A stretch of DNA of 64,000 nt. Origin: CAYYFX01 sp964571855 (lineage in GTDB: Bacteria; ARS69). Each line of letters begins with the position of its first letter. Positions within the stretch are counted from its first letter, which is position 1. Of the stretch, positions 1 to 9,291 are shown one piece after another. The notes under the pieces were generated by a model. It was not told where the DNA came from and searched no databases. It saw nothing but the letters and a program-made list of their open reading frames with translations. The stretch lies in assembly GCA_964571855.1 (NCBI GenBank), contig CAZNDO010000002.1:372001-436000 (forward strand), written 5' to 3'. Both the position numbers and the translations under genes were made by a program.

Positions 1-177
1 GACGAGGCGGCCCGCACCGCGCGGCTCGCGTGCAAGCCCGGCGGGCCCCCGTTGCCGGAGACCTGGGCGGATGCCCTCGCCGGCGAGCGGCTCGTCGCGA
101 CGCGCGCCGCGGACGGCGCGGTCACGCTCGAGGTTCCCCTGGCCTCCTGGGGCCTGCGGCTCCTGCGCTCCGCGTAG
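1..177 (+). CDS. C-terminal fragment, possible glycoside hydrolase
   Basis: An open frame runs in from the left edge and ends at TAG 175-177, giving 58 residues. The end reads TLEVPLASWGLRLLR, which resembles the last beta strand of the C-terminal all-beta domain in alpha-amylase-clan glycosidases, where a short hydrophobic strand ends in V-x-V/L-L-R. The rest of the gene lies outside the window, so catalytic residues cannot be seen. The next genes, reading towards it, are glucokinase and glucose-6-phosphate isomerase, which suits a sugar-releasing enzyme. The family call is a guess from a short tail; the coding frame is more secure than the function. Confidence 0.4.
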   Translation, partial: DEAARTARLACKPGGPPLPETWADALAGERLVATRAADGAVTLEVPLASWGLRLLRSA

Positions 178-187
178 GCTCACGCGC

Positions 188-1177
188 TCAGCGGCGCGCG
201 GACACCGCGTCGGCCAGCCGGGCCGCGCCGAGGAGCGGCGTCTCCGTGCGCGTGACCACGTGCACGGGCACCGCGCGCAGCAACCCGCGGTGGGGCTCCT
301 TGTCCGCGAACGCATCCAGGAACCACGGCTCCCCCGACAGCGCGGGCAGCAACCGCAGCGGCATCCCGCCGCCGAGGTACAGCCCCGCGAGCGTGAGCCC
401 GCGCAGGGCGTGGTTCCCCGCCTCGGCCCCGAGCAGCGTCACCCACACGCGCAGCGCCTCGCGGGCGAGGCGCGACCCGCGTTCCAGCGCCGCCTCCGAG
501 ACGAGCGCCGGAAGGTCCGGGCCGCGGGCGCCGGCGGGAATGCCGGAGTCGTCCGGGATCGCGCGACGGTCGCGCTGCCAGCGGAACACGTTCGCGAGGC
601 CCGGACCGGACAGGACGCGTTCCACGCTGGCGCGGCCGTACTCGGCGCGCAGCCAGCGCAACAGCTCGATCTCCTCGTCGGTCCGGGCGCCGAGATCCGC
701 GTGGCCGCCCTCCGATGCCGCGGGCTCCCAGTCCTCGCCGATCCGGACCAGGATGCACTCGCCCAGCCCCGTCCCCGGCGAGACGAGCCCGCGATTGGCG
801 CGCGGCTGCGCCTCCCCGGCCTGCAGCGTCACGAAGTCCGCCGGTTCCAGCTCCGCCAGCCCGTGGGCGCTCGCGGCGAGGTCGTTCACCATGCGCACGG
901 GCACGCCGCCGGCGGCCTCCTCGAGGTCCTGCTGCCGGATCGTCCACGGGAGGTTCGCGCCGCGCACGAACCCGTCCACGACCGGCCCCGCCACGCCGAG
1001 GCCCACCGCATCCGGTCGCAGCTCGTGCTCCCGGCAGAACCGCCGCAGCACGTCCTCCGCGGACGCCGCATCGGCGGTGGCGACGAACGCCTCCACGCCC
1101 TTGCGCAGCTTGCCGTCCTCGCGCGCGAACGCGGCGAGCTGGATCTTCGTGCCGCCGATGTCCACGGCGACGATCAC
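188..1177 (-). CDS. glk: Glucokinase (Glk family)
   Basis: This 329-residue enzyme should phosphorylate glucose to glucose 6-phosphate with ATP in the cytoplasm. It starts with the phosphate-binding motif VAVDIGGTK and carries other marks of the E. coli-type Glk family: LGVAGPVVDG and GANLPWTI near residues 65-85, VNDLAASAHGL, the nucleotide motif SPGTGLGEC, and ASEGGHADLGARTDEEIEL, which holds the conserved sugar-binding Glu/His segment. The GTG start is chosen because its first bases overlap the TGA of the isomerase gene (GTGA), the usual sign of translational coupling. Length matches the family (about 320 residues). It forms an operon with pgi and gives the entry step of glycolysis or of glycogen/maltodextrin use. 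Confidence 0.93.
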   Translation of the reverse strand: MIVAVDIGGTKIQLAAFAREDGKLRKGVEAFVATADAASAEDVLRRFCREHELRPDAVGLGVAGPVVDGFVRGANLPWTIRQQDLEEAAGGVPVRMVNDLAASAHGLAELEPADFVTLQAGEAQPRANRGLVSPGTGLGECILVRIGEDWEPAASEGGHADLGARTDEEIELLRWLRAEYGRASVERVLSGPGLANVFRWQRDRRAIPDDSGIPAGARGPDLPALVSEAALERGSRLAREALRVWVTLLGAEAGNHALRGLTLAGLYLGGGMPLRLLPALSGEPWFLDAFADKEPHRGLLRAVPVHVVTRTETPLLGAARLADAVSARR

Positions 1178-2826
1178 GCGCGTGCTCCCCGCGCGCGCAC
1201 GGCGTCGGCGAGTCCGCGCACCGCCGCCACCGGATCGGCCCCACCCTCGACGCGTGCGACGCGCCGGCCCCGATCCCGCAACGCGGCGGCGTCGCCGTCC
1301 GCCTGCGCCCGGATCAGCTGGTGGAATCCCAGGGTCCGGCCCGGGATGGGCAACGTCCCCTCGTCCAGCACGATCTGCAGGAAGCGCCCGGTGTCCGGGC
1401 CGCCCTTGTGCAGCTGCCCCGTGGAGTGCAGGAAGCGCGGGCCGAGTCCCAGCGTGGTCGCCGCGCCGCGCCCGCCGGCGGCGCGGCGCAGATCCGCGAG
1501 CGCCGCCTCCAGCGCCGCGGAGGGCTCCCCGTAGACCATCACGGACACCCACTCCGGCGGCGCCACGCCCTCGAGCAGCGCGACCGCGTCGCCGGCGGCC
1601 GCGGGCGGAAGGGTCTTCCCCGCCTCGAACGCGTCCAGGACCTCCTTCGTGCGCGTCTTCGCGGACTGGACGTCCGGCTGATCGAACGGGTGGATGCCGA
1701 GGAGGTGGCCCGCGACCGCGGTGGCGAACTCCCACCGGAACATCTCCGCGCCGAGCGCATCGCGACCCGGCAGGGAAAGCTCCAGCAACGGACCGCCCGC
1801 GCGCCGGATGCCGTCCACCCGGCCGGCGAACGCGTCGTCCCCGGCGCCCTCGAGACCGAGCGCGACGAACACCCGGTCCGCTCCGGCGGCATCCTCCGTG
1901 CCCGCGGGCTCGTCCACCACCGGGACGACCCCGGTGCCGTCCTTTCCGGTGCTCTCCGCCAGGAGCTGCTCCACCCACAACCCGAAGGACGCCAGCTCGC
2001 GCGACGCGACCAGCGTGAGCTTGTCCCGGCCGCTCCGCACGCCGGTCGCGAGCAGCGCCCCGAGCACGGCGCCCGGATTCGCCGCCGGTTCTCCCGCGCA
2101 CGCGTCCGCCATGGCCTCCGCGCCGCCGAGCACTCGCGCGATGTCCACGCCGATCGCGGCCGCGGGCACCAGCCCGAAGAACGACAGCGCACTGAAGCGG
2201 CCTCCGATGTCCGCCGGATTCCGCCAGACCGCGCGGTACCCCTCCGCCGTGGCCGCCCGGTCCAGCGGCGTGCCGGGATCGGTGATCGCGGTGAAGCGCG
2301 AGGGCCAGTCCCCGCCGAGGCGTCGCTGCACAAGCTCCCGGAAGTGCGCGGCCAGCGTGTCCACCTCGATGGTCGTGCCGGACTTGCTGGCCACGATCAC
2401 GTGCAGCCGTTCCGGATCGACGGCCGCGGTGACGCGCCGGATCCACGCGGGAGACGTGCTGTCCAGCACGTGCAGACGAGGCCGGGCGGCGTCCCGCGGG
2501 AACGTCCGGGCGAAGACCTCCGGCGCGAGCGACGACCCGCCCATGCCCAGCAGCACCACGTCCGCCACCCGGCTTCCGGCAAGCCCCGCGGCCCACTCCT
2601 GAATCCGCGGCGCCTCGTCCCGCATCCGAGAGGCGACGCCGAGCCACCCGAGCCGGTCCGCCAGCTCGCGGGGGTCGTCCCGCCACACGGTGTGGTCCTG
2701 CGCCCGGATGCGGGGCACGATCCGTTCGGCGTCCAGGCGTCGCAGGGCCGCGGCCAGCGCCTCCCGGAACGATCCGGGAGCGTGAACCGCGGCGGCGAGG
2801 TCCCGGGAGTCGGTCCGCGCGCTCAT
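1174..2826 (-). CDS. pgi: Glucose-6-phosphate isomerase
   Basis: A 550-residue phosphoglucose isomerase interconverting glucose 6-phosphate and fructose 6-phosphate. Visible marks are LLGMGGSSLAPEV, VASKSGTTIEV (the phosphate-binding SIS-domain loop), GGRFSALSFFG, HPFDQPDVQSAKTRTK and, near the C-terminus, HSTGQLHKGGPD with the catalytic-region His and Lys. The sequence style is that of the isomerase half of actinobacterial-type transaldolase/isomerase fusions, but no transaldolase domain is attached. The ATG at 2826 is preceded by AAGGGGGAC, a good ribosome site, so the longer upstream frame is not needed. It overlaps glk by 4 nt and both are probably read from the 2827-3008 gap. Confidence 0.93.
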   Translation of the reverse strand: MSARTDSRDLAAAVHAPGSFREALAAALRRLDAERIVPRIRAQDHTVWRDDPRELADRLGWLGVASRMRDEAPRIQEWAAGLAGSRVADVVLLGMGGSSLAPEVFARTFPRDAARPRLHVLDSTSPAWIRRVTAAVDPERLHVIVASKSGTTIEVDTLAAHFRELVQRRLGGDWPSRFTAITDPGTPLDRAATAEGYRAVWRNPADIGGRFSALSFFGLVPAAAIGVDIARVLGGAEAMADACAGEPAANPGAVLGALLATGVRSGRDKLTLVASRELASFGLWVEQLLAESTGKDGTGVVPVVDEPAGTEDAAGADRVFVALGLEGAGDDAFAGRVDGIRRAGGPLLELSLPGRDALGAEMFRWEFATAVAGHLLGIHPFDQPDVQSAKTRTKEVLDAFEAGKTLPPAAAGDAVALLEGVAPPEWVSVMVYGEPSAALEAALADLRRAAGGRGAATTLGLGPRFLHSTGQLHKGGPDTGRFLQIVLDEGTLPIPGRTLGFHQLIRAQADGDAAALRDRGRRVARVEGGADPVAAVRGLADAVRARGARA

Positions 2827-3008
2827 TCGATGTCCCCCTTCCGCGAGGCGGTGGGCGTCGGGAGCCCGCGGGGGCGTCCTCGCGGGGCGCACGTCGCGCC
2901 GGTTGGTCCGAGACGCGGGAACAACCCCCCGCCCGCGTGCATTTAAAGCCATGCCGCTCGCCGAGGCGAGCGCTGGATTCCGTTTCCCTCCGGAAGAGGA
3001 GAGTCGCC

Positions 3009-3623
3009 ATGCGGAAGCTCGTCGCCCCGATCGTCGCCCTGCTCGCCTTCGTCGCCGTACGCGGCGCCGCGGCCGAGACCCACGAGTACGTCGTGGATCC
3101 CGTGCATTCCGAGATCGGCTTCAAGGTGAAGCACCTCGTGTCGAAGACGCCGGGCCGCTTCGAGGAGTACGACGGCAAGGTGTGGCTCGACCCCGCGAAC
3201 GTGGCGGGCACCCTCAAGCTCTCCGCCACGATCCTGGCCGCGTCGGTGAACACGCAGAACGAGAAGCGGGACAACCACCTCGAGACCGCGGACTTCTTCG
3301 ACGTGGCGAACCACCCGCAGGTGACATTCGAGTCCACGTCGGTGAAGAAGGCCGGCGAGAAGTACGAGGTGACGGGGAATCTCACGATGCGCGGCGTGAC
3401 GAAGCCGGCCACGCTCACGGCCGAGGTCACGGGCACGGGCACGAACCCCTGGAGCGGCCAGCCGATGGTGGGCCTGGACCTCACCGGCACCGTGAACCGC
3501 AAGGACTACGGCATCAACTGGAACAAGGCGCTGGACGCCGGCGGCTTCGTGCTCGGCGACGAGGTGTGGATCGAGATCCACCTCGAGGCGTCGGCGACGG
3601 CGCCGGCCCCGAAGGCCGGCTGA
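3009..3623 (+). CDS. YceI family secreted lipid-binding protein
   Basis: A 204-residue exported protein. The first 22 residues are a signal peptide (MRKLVAPIVALLAF... ending AAA-ET). The mature part is one YceI lipocalin-like barrel: YVVDPVHSEIGFKVKHL, then the NxHLETADFFDVANHPQVTFEST segment that defines the family, and GVTKPATL. YceI proteins bind isoprenoid-type lipids in the periplasm; the ligand here is unknown. The ATG at 3009 follows GGAAGAGGAG, so I prefer it to the in-frame start 72 nt upstream. It stands alone and is closed by the hairpin at 3648-3675. Confidence 0.92.
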   Translation: MRKLVAPIVALLAFVAVRGAAAETHEYVVDPVHSEIGFKVKHLVSKTPGRFEEYDGKVWLDPANVAGTLKLSATILAASVNTQNEKRDNHLETADFFDVANHPQVTFESTSVKKAGEKYEVTGNLTMRGVTKPATLTAEVTGTGTNPWSGQPMVGLDLTGTVNRKDYGINWNKALDAGGFVLGDEVWIEIHLEASATAPAPKAG

Positions 3624-3647
3624 CCGACCGGAGAGCCCCGACCCACG

Positions 3648-3675
3648 ACGGCCCGGGCGGCGACGCCCGGGCCGT
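3648..3675. terminator. Bidirectional hairpin between yceI-family gene and ettA
   Basis: A perfect 12-bp GC stem closes a four-base GCGA loop (a GNRA tetraloop), lying 25 nt after the yceI-family stop and 34 nt after the ettA stop on the other strand. There is no long T run, so termination efficiency is inferred from the stem and its place between convergent genes. Confidence 0.7.
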
Positions 3676-3708
3676 TCGCGTTCCGCCGGCCGCGCCGGGT
3701 TCGTGGCG

Positions 3709-5385
3709 TCAGCGCGTGAGCTTCTTGTAGCGGATGCGGTGCGGGCGATCCGCCTCGGCACCGAGGCGGCGGCGGCGCTCCGCCTCGTATTCCGCGTAGT
3801 TCCCCTCGAAGAACGTCACCTGGCTGTCGCCCTCGAAGGCGAGGATGTGCGTGGCCACGCGGTCCAGGAACCACCGGTCGTGGCTGATGATCATGGCGCA
3901 GCCGGCGAAGTCCTCCAGGGCCAGCTCCAGCGCGCGCAGGGTCTCCACGTCGAGGTCGTTCGTGGGCTCGTCCAGCAGCAGCACGTTGCCGCCGCGCTTG
4001 AGCAGCTTGGCCAGGTGCAGCCGGTTGCGTTCGCCGCCGGAGAGGTCGCGGACGCGCTTCTGCTGATCCGGGCCGCGGAAGTTGAACGTGGCCGCGTACG
4101 CGCGCGTGGACACCTCCCGCCCGCCGAGGTCGATCGTCTCGGCGCCGTCGGCGATCTCCTCCCAGACCAGCCGCTCCCCGTCCAGCTCCTCCCGGCTCTG
4201 GTCCACGTACGCGAAGGAGACGCTGTCGCCGATGCGCAGCGTGCCCTCGTCCGCCTTCTCCTGCCCCAGCAGGATGCGGAAGAACGTGGTCTTGCCGGCG
4301 CCGTTCGGGCCGATGATGCCGACGATCGCGCCGGGCGGGATGCGCAGGTCGAGGCCTTCGAAGAGCAGGCGGTCACCGAACGCCTTGGCGAGCCCGGTCG
4401 CATCGATGACCTCGTTCCCCAGGTGCTCCCCGGACGGGATCCGGATGGTCACCGGCTCCCCCCGGCGCTCGCGCTCCGCGGCCAGCAGCTTCTCGTACGC
4501 ATTCAGGCGCGCCTTGCCCTTCGCCTGCCGCGCCTTCTGGCTCATGCCCACCCACTCCAGCTCGCGCTGGATCACGCGCCGGCGGGCGGACTCCTCCTTC
4601 TCCTCCTGGGCGAGCCGCGCGTCCTTCTGCACCAGCCAGCCCGAGTAGTTCCCGTGCCACGGGATCCCGCGCCCGCGATCCAGCTCCAGGATCCACTCGG
4701 TCACGTTGTCCAGGAAGTAGCGGTCGTGCGTGACGAGGACGACGGTGCCGGGGTACTCCTGCAGGTGCCGTTCCAGCCACGCCACGGACTCCGCGTCCAG
4801 GTGGTTCGTGGGCTCGTCCAGCAGCAGCATGTCCGGCTTGGACAGCAGCAGGCGGCAGAGCGCCACGCGCCGGCGCTCGCCGCCGGAAAGCACCTTCACC
4901 TCCGTGTCGCCCGGCGGGCAGCGCAGCGCATCCATCGCGATCTCCAGCGTGCGTTCCAGCTCCCAGCCGTTCGCCGCCTCGATCGCGTCCTGCACACGCC
5001 CGTGCTCGGCCAGGACCTTGTCCATCTCCTCCGCGGAGAGGTCCTCGCCCAGCTTCAGGTTGAGCGCCTCGTACCGGTCCAGCAGCGCCTTCGTCCCCGC
5101 GACGCCTTCCATCACGTTGCCCAGCACGTTCTTCGTGGCGTCCAGTTCGGGCTCCTGCGGCAGGAAGCCCACGCGGATCCCGTCCGCGGGACGGGCCTCG
5201 CCGTGGAACTCCGTGTCCACCCCGGCCATGATCCGCAGCAGCGTGGACTTGCCGGCGCCGTTCAGCCCGATGACGCCGATCTTCGCGCCGGGCAGGAAGC
5301 TGAGGGAGATCCCCTCCAGGATCTTCCGCTTGGGCGGAACGACCTTCTCCAGCCCGATCATCGTGTAGACGTACTGGACCGCCAC
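3709..5385 (-). CDS. ettA: Energy-dependent translational throttle protein EttA
   Basis: A 558-residue ABC-F ATPase with two nucleotide-binding domains and no membrane segments. It acts on the ribosome near the E site and gates the first elongation step in response to ATP/ADP. Visible are Walker A GLNGAGKS and GPNGAGKT, signatures LSGGE twice, Walker B LLLDEPTNHLD and LLLDEPTNDLD, and a charged linker (about residues 245-305) that matches the P-site tRNA interaction motif. The N-terminus VQYVYTM is the typical EttA opening. The start is GTG at 5385 preceded by GCGAGGT. Length fits E. coli EttA (555). It is transcribed alone. Confidence 0.94.
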   Translation of the reverse strand: MAVQYVYTMIGLEKVVPPKRKILEGISLSFLPGAKIGVIGLNGAGKSTLLRIMAGVDTEFHGEARPADGIRVGFLPQEPELDATKNVLGNVMEGVAGTKALLDRYEALNLKLGEDLSAEEMDKVLAEHGRVQDAIEAANGWELERTLEIAMDALRCPPGDTEVKVLSGGERRRVALCRLLLSKPDMLLLDEPTNHLDAESVAWLERHLQEYPGTVVLVTHDRYFLDNVTEWILELDRGRGIPWHGNYSGWLVQKDARLAQEEKEESARRRVIQRELEWVGMSQKARQAKGKARLNAYEKLLAAERERRGEPVTIRIPSGEHLGNEVIDATGLAKAFGDRLLFEGLDLRIPPGAIVGIIGPNGAGKTTFFRILLGQEKADEGTLRIGDSVSFAYVDQSREELDGERLVWEEIADGAETIDLGGREVSTRAYAATFNFRGPDQQKRVRDLSGGERNRLHLAKLLKRGGNVLLLDEPTNDLDVETLRALELALEDFAGCAMIISHDRWFLDRVATHILAFEGDSQVTFFEGNYAEYEAERRRRLGAEADRPHRIRYKKLTR

Positions 5386-5514
5386 GGGGCACCTCGCAAA
5401 GGGGAAGGCAGGACGCGGTTCCGTGCATTCTTGCCATGTTTGCGCTCCGGAGTAAAGCCGCCGCGGGACGGGGTGTATACTCGGCGGCGACCCTTCGACA
5501 CGGGACCTCCGCCA

Positions 5515-7755
5515 GTGCCTGCACCACCGTCGCGCACCCCGCTGCCCGTCCCCGTCGCACGGGCGGCCGCCCTGCTCGCCGCCGGCGTGCTGGCCGCCGT
5601 CCCGTGCGCCGCCCAGTTCTCGAACACGGGTTCCACGTCGGGCCTGCAGTGGGCCCAGATCACGTGGGGCGCGGCGATGGCCGACCTGGAGGGCGACGGG
5701 GACCTGGACGTCTACGCGGGGCACCACTACTACGCCCCGTGGCTGTACTGGAACAACGGCGCCGGGGTGTTCAGCCGCTTCACGCACCCCCAGCCGTTCA
5801 CCGGCCCCACGGACCGTCACGGGCTCCTCCTCCTGCCGCTGCGCGCCGGGGAGCGCCCGGACCTCGTGATCTCGCACGGCGCGGACGGGGGCGCCGGGAC
5901 GGAGCCCAACGAGCTGTACCGGAACGACGGGATCTCCTTCGCCACGATCCCCGGCGCCGGCGGCATGGCCGACGAGGCCGGGCGCGGGCGCGCGGTCTCC
6001 GCGGCGGACGTGGACGGGGACGGCGACCCGGACCTCTGGGAGGGCAAGGCACCGGATGCGGTGTCCGCGAACTCGCTCTGGCGGAACGACGGGGACCTGG
6101 CGTTCTCGGACGTCGCCGCGGCCGCCGGGATCGCGGAGATGGTCGGCACGGTGGGCGGCGTCTTCGGCGACCTGGACGACGACGGGGACCCGGACCTGCT
6201 CGTCGGGGGCGAGGAGTTCGAGCGCCCCACGATCCTGTGGCGCAACGACGGGGCCGCGTTCGCGGACGCGTCCACCCTGTTCACCCCGCCGCTGCCCGTG
6301 ATCTCCGGCGCCGATCTCGGGGATTACGACAACGACGGCGATCTGGACCTGGCCGTGTGCGACGGATCGATCGGCGTCTTCGACACGTTCGCCGAGGGCG
6401 ACAGCGTGCGCTGGTACTTCAACTCGCGGTTCGCGGACACCGGACTGGACGGCCTCACCATCCCCGCGCTGGCCGAGACCGTGTTCGCGGACCTCCGCAT
6501 CCGCGGCCTGCCGGACCTGCCGAACACGCACCTGGGCCCGGCCGGCGTGAACCCGCCCGCGTCGCTGCCGTTCATGCTCACGGACGAGTTCGTGGGCGCG
6601 CCCGTGTTCACGCCCGGCGTGGACCGCGGGATCTGGATCTGGCGCGAGTCGCCCGGGGGGCCGTGGCAGCTCCGGTGCTCCACGCCGCAGCTCAACTTCG
6701 ACGCGTTCGACGGCTGGCTCACGGACGGCACCCCGATCTCGGGCACCACGCCGCTGGACCTGGAGGAGGTCCCGTTCACGCCGGGGCGCCCGCGCGTGTG
6801 GCGCAACGACGCCGGCGCGTTCACGGAGGTCACGGACGACCTGGGGCTCCCGCCCATGCTGAACCCGCGCGACATCTCCTGGGTGGACCACGACAACGAC
6901 GGCGACCTCGACCTCCACGTGGTGGACGCCGGAACGTCCGCGGCGCCGAACGCGCCGGACGCGCTGCTCCGCAACGACGGGGCCGCGTTCGTGGACGTCG
7001 CGGCGGCCGAGGGCCTGCTCGGGAGCACCACCGGGATGGGCGACGGCGGCGTGTGGGGGGACGTGGACGACGACCTGGATCTCGATCTCTACCTGGCCGA
7101 GGGCAGCGGCCCGCTCGCGTTCTCGCTGCACGGTCCCTCCGGGTTGCGCCGCAACGACGGCGACCGCGGGGGCGCCCTGCTCCTGGACCTGGTGGCGTCG
7201 ACCACCTCCCCGGCCGCGCTCGGCGCGAAGGTCCGCGCACACGCCGGGGATCTCGTCGTGCACCGCCGCGTGGCCGCGAACTCGTTCCGGGGGTTCCAGG
7301 ACCCGCTCCGGGTGCACGTGGGCCTCGGCGGCGCCGCCGCGTGCGACTCGCTCGCGGTGACGTGGCCGTCCGGCATCACGGAGACGTGGACGGACCTCCC
7401 CGCCGGCCGCTACCGGCTGGTCGAGGGGGACATCGCCTCCGCCACCCCGCCTCCCGGCGCCGCCCCGGCGGGGCCCGCCTGGGCCCTGGAGGGCGTCTGG
7501 CCGCAACCGTCCGGCGGCGCCCAGCACGTGCGGATCCGCCTCGCGCGGCCGGCGTCCCTCGCGGTCGCGGTGTTCGATGTGGCCGGGCGGCGCGTGGCGC
7601 GCCTGCACGAGGGCCCGCTCCCGTCCGGCGCGGCAACCCTGACCTGGACGGGTCGCGACGCGGCCGGCCGCCCCGCGGCGGACGGCGTGTACTTCCTCCG
7701 CGTGCACGACGGACGGCGCACGGAGGTCCTCCGCGCCGTCCGCCTCCGTCCGTAG
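5515..7755 (+). CDS. Secreted CRTAC1-type FG-GAP/UnbV protein with FlgD-like tail
   Basis: A 746-residue exported protein. After a signal peptide (about residues 1-31, ending AVPCAA-Q) come many FG-GAP/VCBS repeats, seen as D-x-D-x-D-G-D calcium loops such as DLEGDGDLDV, DVDGDGDPDL, DLDDDGDPDL, DYDNDGDLDL and DHDNDGDLDL. Around residues 540-645 is an ASPIC/UnbV-like domain (GAKVRAHAGD, NSFRGFQDPL, HVGLGGA, VTWPSG). The last 85 residues are a FlgD-like beta module (GRRVARLHEG ... WTGRDAAGR ... GVYFLRV). Function is unknown; family members are extracellular calcium-binding proteins. GTG 5515 is used because the signal peptide begins there; a TATACT -10-like box lies at 5476-5481. A paralogue lies at 41211-43430. 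Confidence 0.85.
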   Translation: MPAPPSRTPLPVPVARAAALLAAGVLAAVPCAAQFSNTGSTSGLQWAQITWGAAMADLEGDGDLDVYAGHHYYAPWLYWNNGAGVFSRFTHPQPFTGPTDRHGLLLLPLRAGERPDLVISHGADGGAGTEPNELYRNDGISFATIPGAGGMADEAGRGRAVSAADVDGDGDPDLWEGKAPDAVSANSLWRNDGDLAFSDVAAAAGIAEMVGTVGGVFGDLDDDGDPDLLVGGEEFERPTILWRNDGAAFADASTLFTPPLPVISGADLGDYDNDGDLDLAVCDGSIGVFDTFAEGDSVRWYFNSRFADTGLDGLTIPALAETVFADLRIRGLPDLPNTHLGPAGVNPPASLPFMLTDEFVGAPVFTPGVDRGIWIWRESPGGPWQLRCSTPQLNFDAFDGWLTDGTPISGTTPLDLEEVPFTPGRPRVWRNDAGAFTEVTDDLGLPPMLNPRDISWVDHDNDGDLDLHVVDAGTSAAPNAPDALLRNDGAAFVDVAAAEGLLGSTTGMGDGGVWGDVDDDLDLDLYLAEGSGPLAFSLHGPSGLRRNDGDRGGALLLDLVASTTSPAALGAKVRAHAGDLVVHRRVAANSFRGFQDPLRVHVGLGGAAACDSLAVTWPSGITETWTDLPAGRYRLVEGDIASATPPPGAAPAGPAWALEGVWPQPSGGAQHVRIRLARPASLAVAVFDVAGRRVARLHEGPLPSGAATLTWTGRDAAGRPAADGVYFLRVHDGRRTEVLRAVRLRP

Positions 7756-7793
7756 CCCGAGCGCCGCCCACCGGACCGCGGCAGGAAAGAGCA

Positions 7794-7821
7794 GCGGGCC
7801 GGGGGGAATCCCCCGGCCCGC
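7794..7821. terminator. Bidirectional hairpin terminator
   Basis: A perfect 12-bp stem (GCGGGCCGGGGG with its complement) and a GAAT loop lie between two convergent stops, 38 nt after the FG-GAP gene and 56 nt after the PPC/P-domain gene. No T tract follows on either side. Confidence 0.7.
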
Positions 7822-7877
7822 GATCGGCTGCACGCGGCAGCCTGCTTCCGGTCCAGCCGGAAGCCTCTTCCCTTCGA

Positions 7878-8969
7878 CTAGCGGTACTGGGCCTTCACGT
7901 TGCCCCACGTGGACGGCTCCACGGACACCGGCGCCTGGTTCAGCGCGTGGACCGAGAAGTCGTACAGGGTGCCCGTGTCGAGCGAGGCGTTGTCGGAGAC
8001 GGTGAGCCACCACTCGCCGTCCTTCGGCAGGCCGCGGAACTGGATGAGGCCGTTCGGGTTCTCCGGGGCCACCTGGTAGCACTGCAGCGGGATCGAGGCC
8101 GGGCAGGAGGTCTCACCGAGCACCTCGAGCCCCGGGTTCGTCCCGAAGTAGTACTTCATCGTCTGCGTGCCGACGAGGTCGCCGGCGCAGCCGAACGTGG
8201 TGGCCGGCACGCCCGGCCGGTTGATCAGGTCGACGGACTGCGTGCCGCCCGGCCCGATGTGCGTGAGCGTGACCACGAGGTCGCCGACGAACGTGTGCGT
8301 GACGCCGAGGTCGACCACCAGGTCGAGGATCACGTTGCCGTCCGGGAAGAACTGCAGCGGGCCCACCGTGATGCCGGCGGGATCGTTGTCCGGAATGGCC
8401 ACGTTCGTGTCGTACTTGAGGCCCTTGTAGTTGTCGAGGGGGCACTCGGTCTGCGGCGGGCTGCTCACGTTCGCGACGAGGATGTACACGCCCTGCGACG
8501 ACGTGCTGAAGCCGCGGACGTGCGCGTAGTAGTTGCCCGTGTACGGGGCGACGAACGCCGAGATCAGCGAGAAGAGGCCCGGGCCGCCGTCGTCGTTGAA
8601 CGCGAGGACCGTGGCGCAGTCGTCCGCGTACAGCTCGAGGTAGGTGTCCGGGTTCGTCCCGCCGTCCGTGTCCGTGCCGACCGTGATCTCGTCGCCGGCA
8701 TTCGCGAAGAACGCGATCCAGTCGTGATCACCGGGCGTCATCGCGGCGTGGTAGACGTCGCCCGGCAGGTACGGCTCGCCGGGGCACGCGTCGTTCAGGC
8801 CTTCCGTCTCGTTGACATCGGCCAGGGCCGAGGCGAGCGGCGGAAGGTCGCGGAGGGACCAGGGCTTCGCGGCCTGCTCCGCGATCTCCGAGGCCTTGTC
8901 CGCGAACGCGGCGCTGCTGAGCAGCAGCGTGGCCGCCGCCGCGAGGGCAAAGTGGTTGGGGAATCGCAT
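7878..8969 (-). CDS. Secreted PPC/proprotein-convertase P-domain protein, copy 1
   Basis: A 363-residue exported protein of unknown role with no catalytic domain. The signal peptide is residues 1-23 (ends AAFA-DK). Residues about 70-170 look like a bacterial pre-peptidase C-terminal domain (GDVYHAAMTPGDHDWIAFFA, GDEITVGTDTDGG, NDDGGPGLFSLISAFVAPYTGNYYAHVRG). Residues about 195-345 look like a P-domain beta sandwich (AIPDNDPAGITVGPL, THTFVGDLVVTLTHIGPGG, VDLINRPGVP, FRGLPKDGEWWLTVSDNA, DTGTLYDFSVH). It ends in VEPSTWGNVKAQYR, shared with the neighbouring copy. ATG 8969 has a perfect AAGGAG site. Both domains usually flank secreted peptidases or act as adhesive modules; here they stand alone. 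Confidence 0.85.
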   Translation of the reverse strand: MRFPNHFALAAAATLLLSSAAFADKASEIAEQAAKPWSLRDLPPLASALADVNETEGLNDACPGEPYLPGDVYHAAMTPGDHDWIAFFANAGDEITVGTDTDGGTNPDTYLELYADDCATVLAFNDDGGPGLFSLISAFVAPYTGNYYAHVRGFSTSSQGVYILVANVSSPPQTECPLDNYKGLKYDTNVAIPDNDPAGITVGPLQFFPDGNVILDLVVDLGVTHTFVGDLVVTLTHIGPGGTQSVDLINRPGVPATTFGCAGDLVGTQTMKYYFGTNPGLEVLGETSCPASIPLQCYQVAPENPNGLIQFRGLPKDGEWWLTVSDNASLDTGTLYDFSVHALNQAPVSVEPSTWGNVKAQYR

Positions 8970-9291
8970 GGCGTCTCCTTCGTGACAGGTACCGGGACCC
9001 GGCGCACAGCCGCGGCCCCGCCTGGAGGAGGACACCTGCCGGACGCCGAGGTGTGCGCCCGAGCGGGGGATCCGGGTCAGCCAGACGGAGCACCCTTCGT
9101 CTGCCGGGGGGATCTCCGAGCCCCGAAGGAGCGGGCATTCTTCTCCCGCCCCACGAATAGGCACACTAGGCGGCCTTCCGCCGCGTTTCAACCGGAATCG
9201 GTGCGCCGGACGCCGTTCCGCAAAGCAAGCGGGGCCAGGGGGTTTCCCCCCCGGCCCCGCGCCCGGATGAACCGGGCCCTGCAGGCCGATA
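8970..9291. other. Intergenic spacer between the two P-domain genes
   Basis: These 322 bases hold the ribosome site of copy 1 (just above 8969) and the hairpin of copy 2 at 9229-9260. The remainder shows no frame with coding features. The promoter of copy 1 should lie in 8975-9200, but I could not pick out a convincing pair of boxes. Confidence 0.6.
9229..9260 (-). terminator. Hairpin terminator of P-domain copy 2
   Basis: An 8-bp outer stem (GCGGGGCC with GGCCCCGC) and a 5-bp inner G5/C5 stem are separated by a small bulge and closed by a TTT loop, 32 nt after the copy 2 stop. It separates the two tandem paralogues transcriptionally. Confidence 0.65.

Noticed and set aside
3703..5514. An upstream extension of the FG-GAP protein by about 600 codons in the same frame
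   Set aside because: The extension lies opposite ettA and has no domain; the signal peptide begins at GTG 5515.
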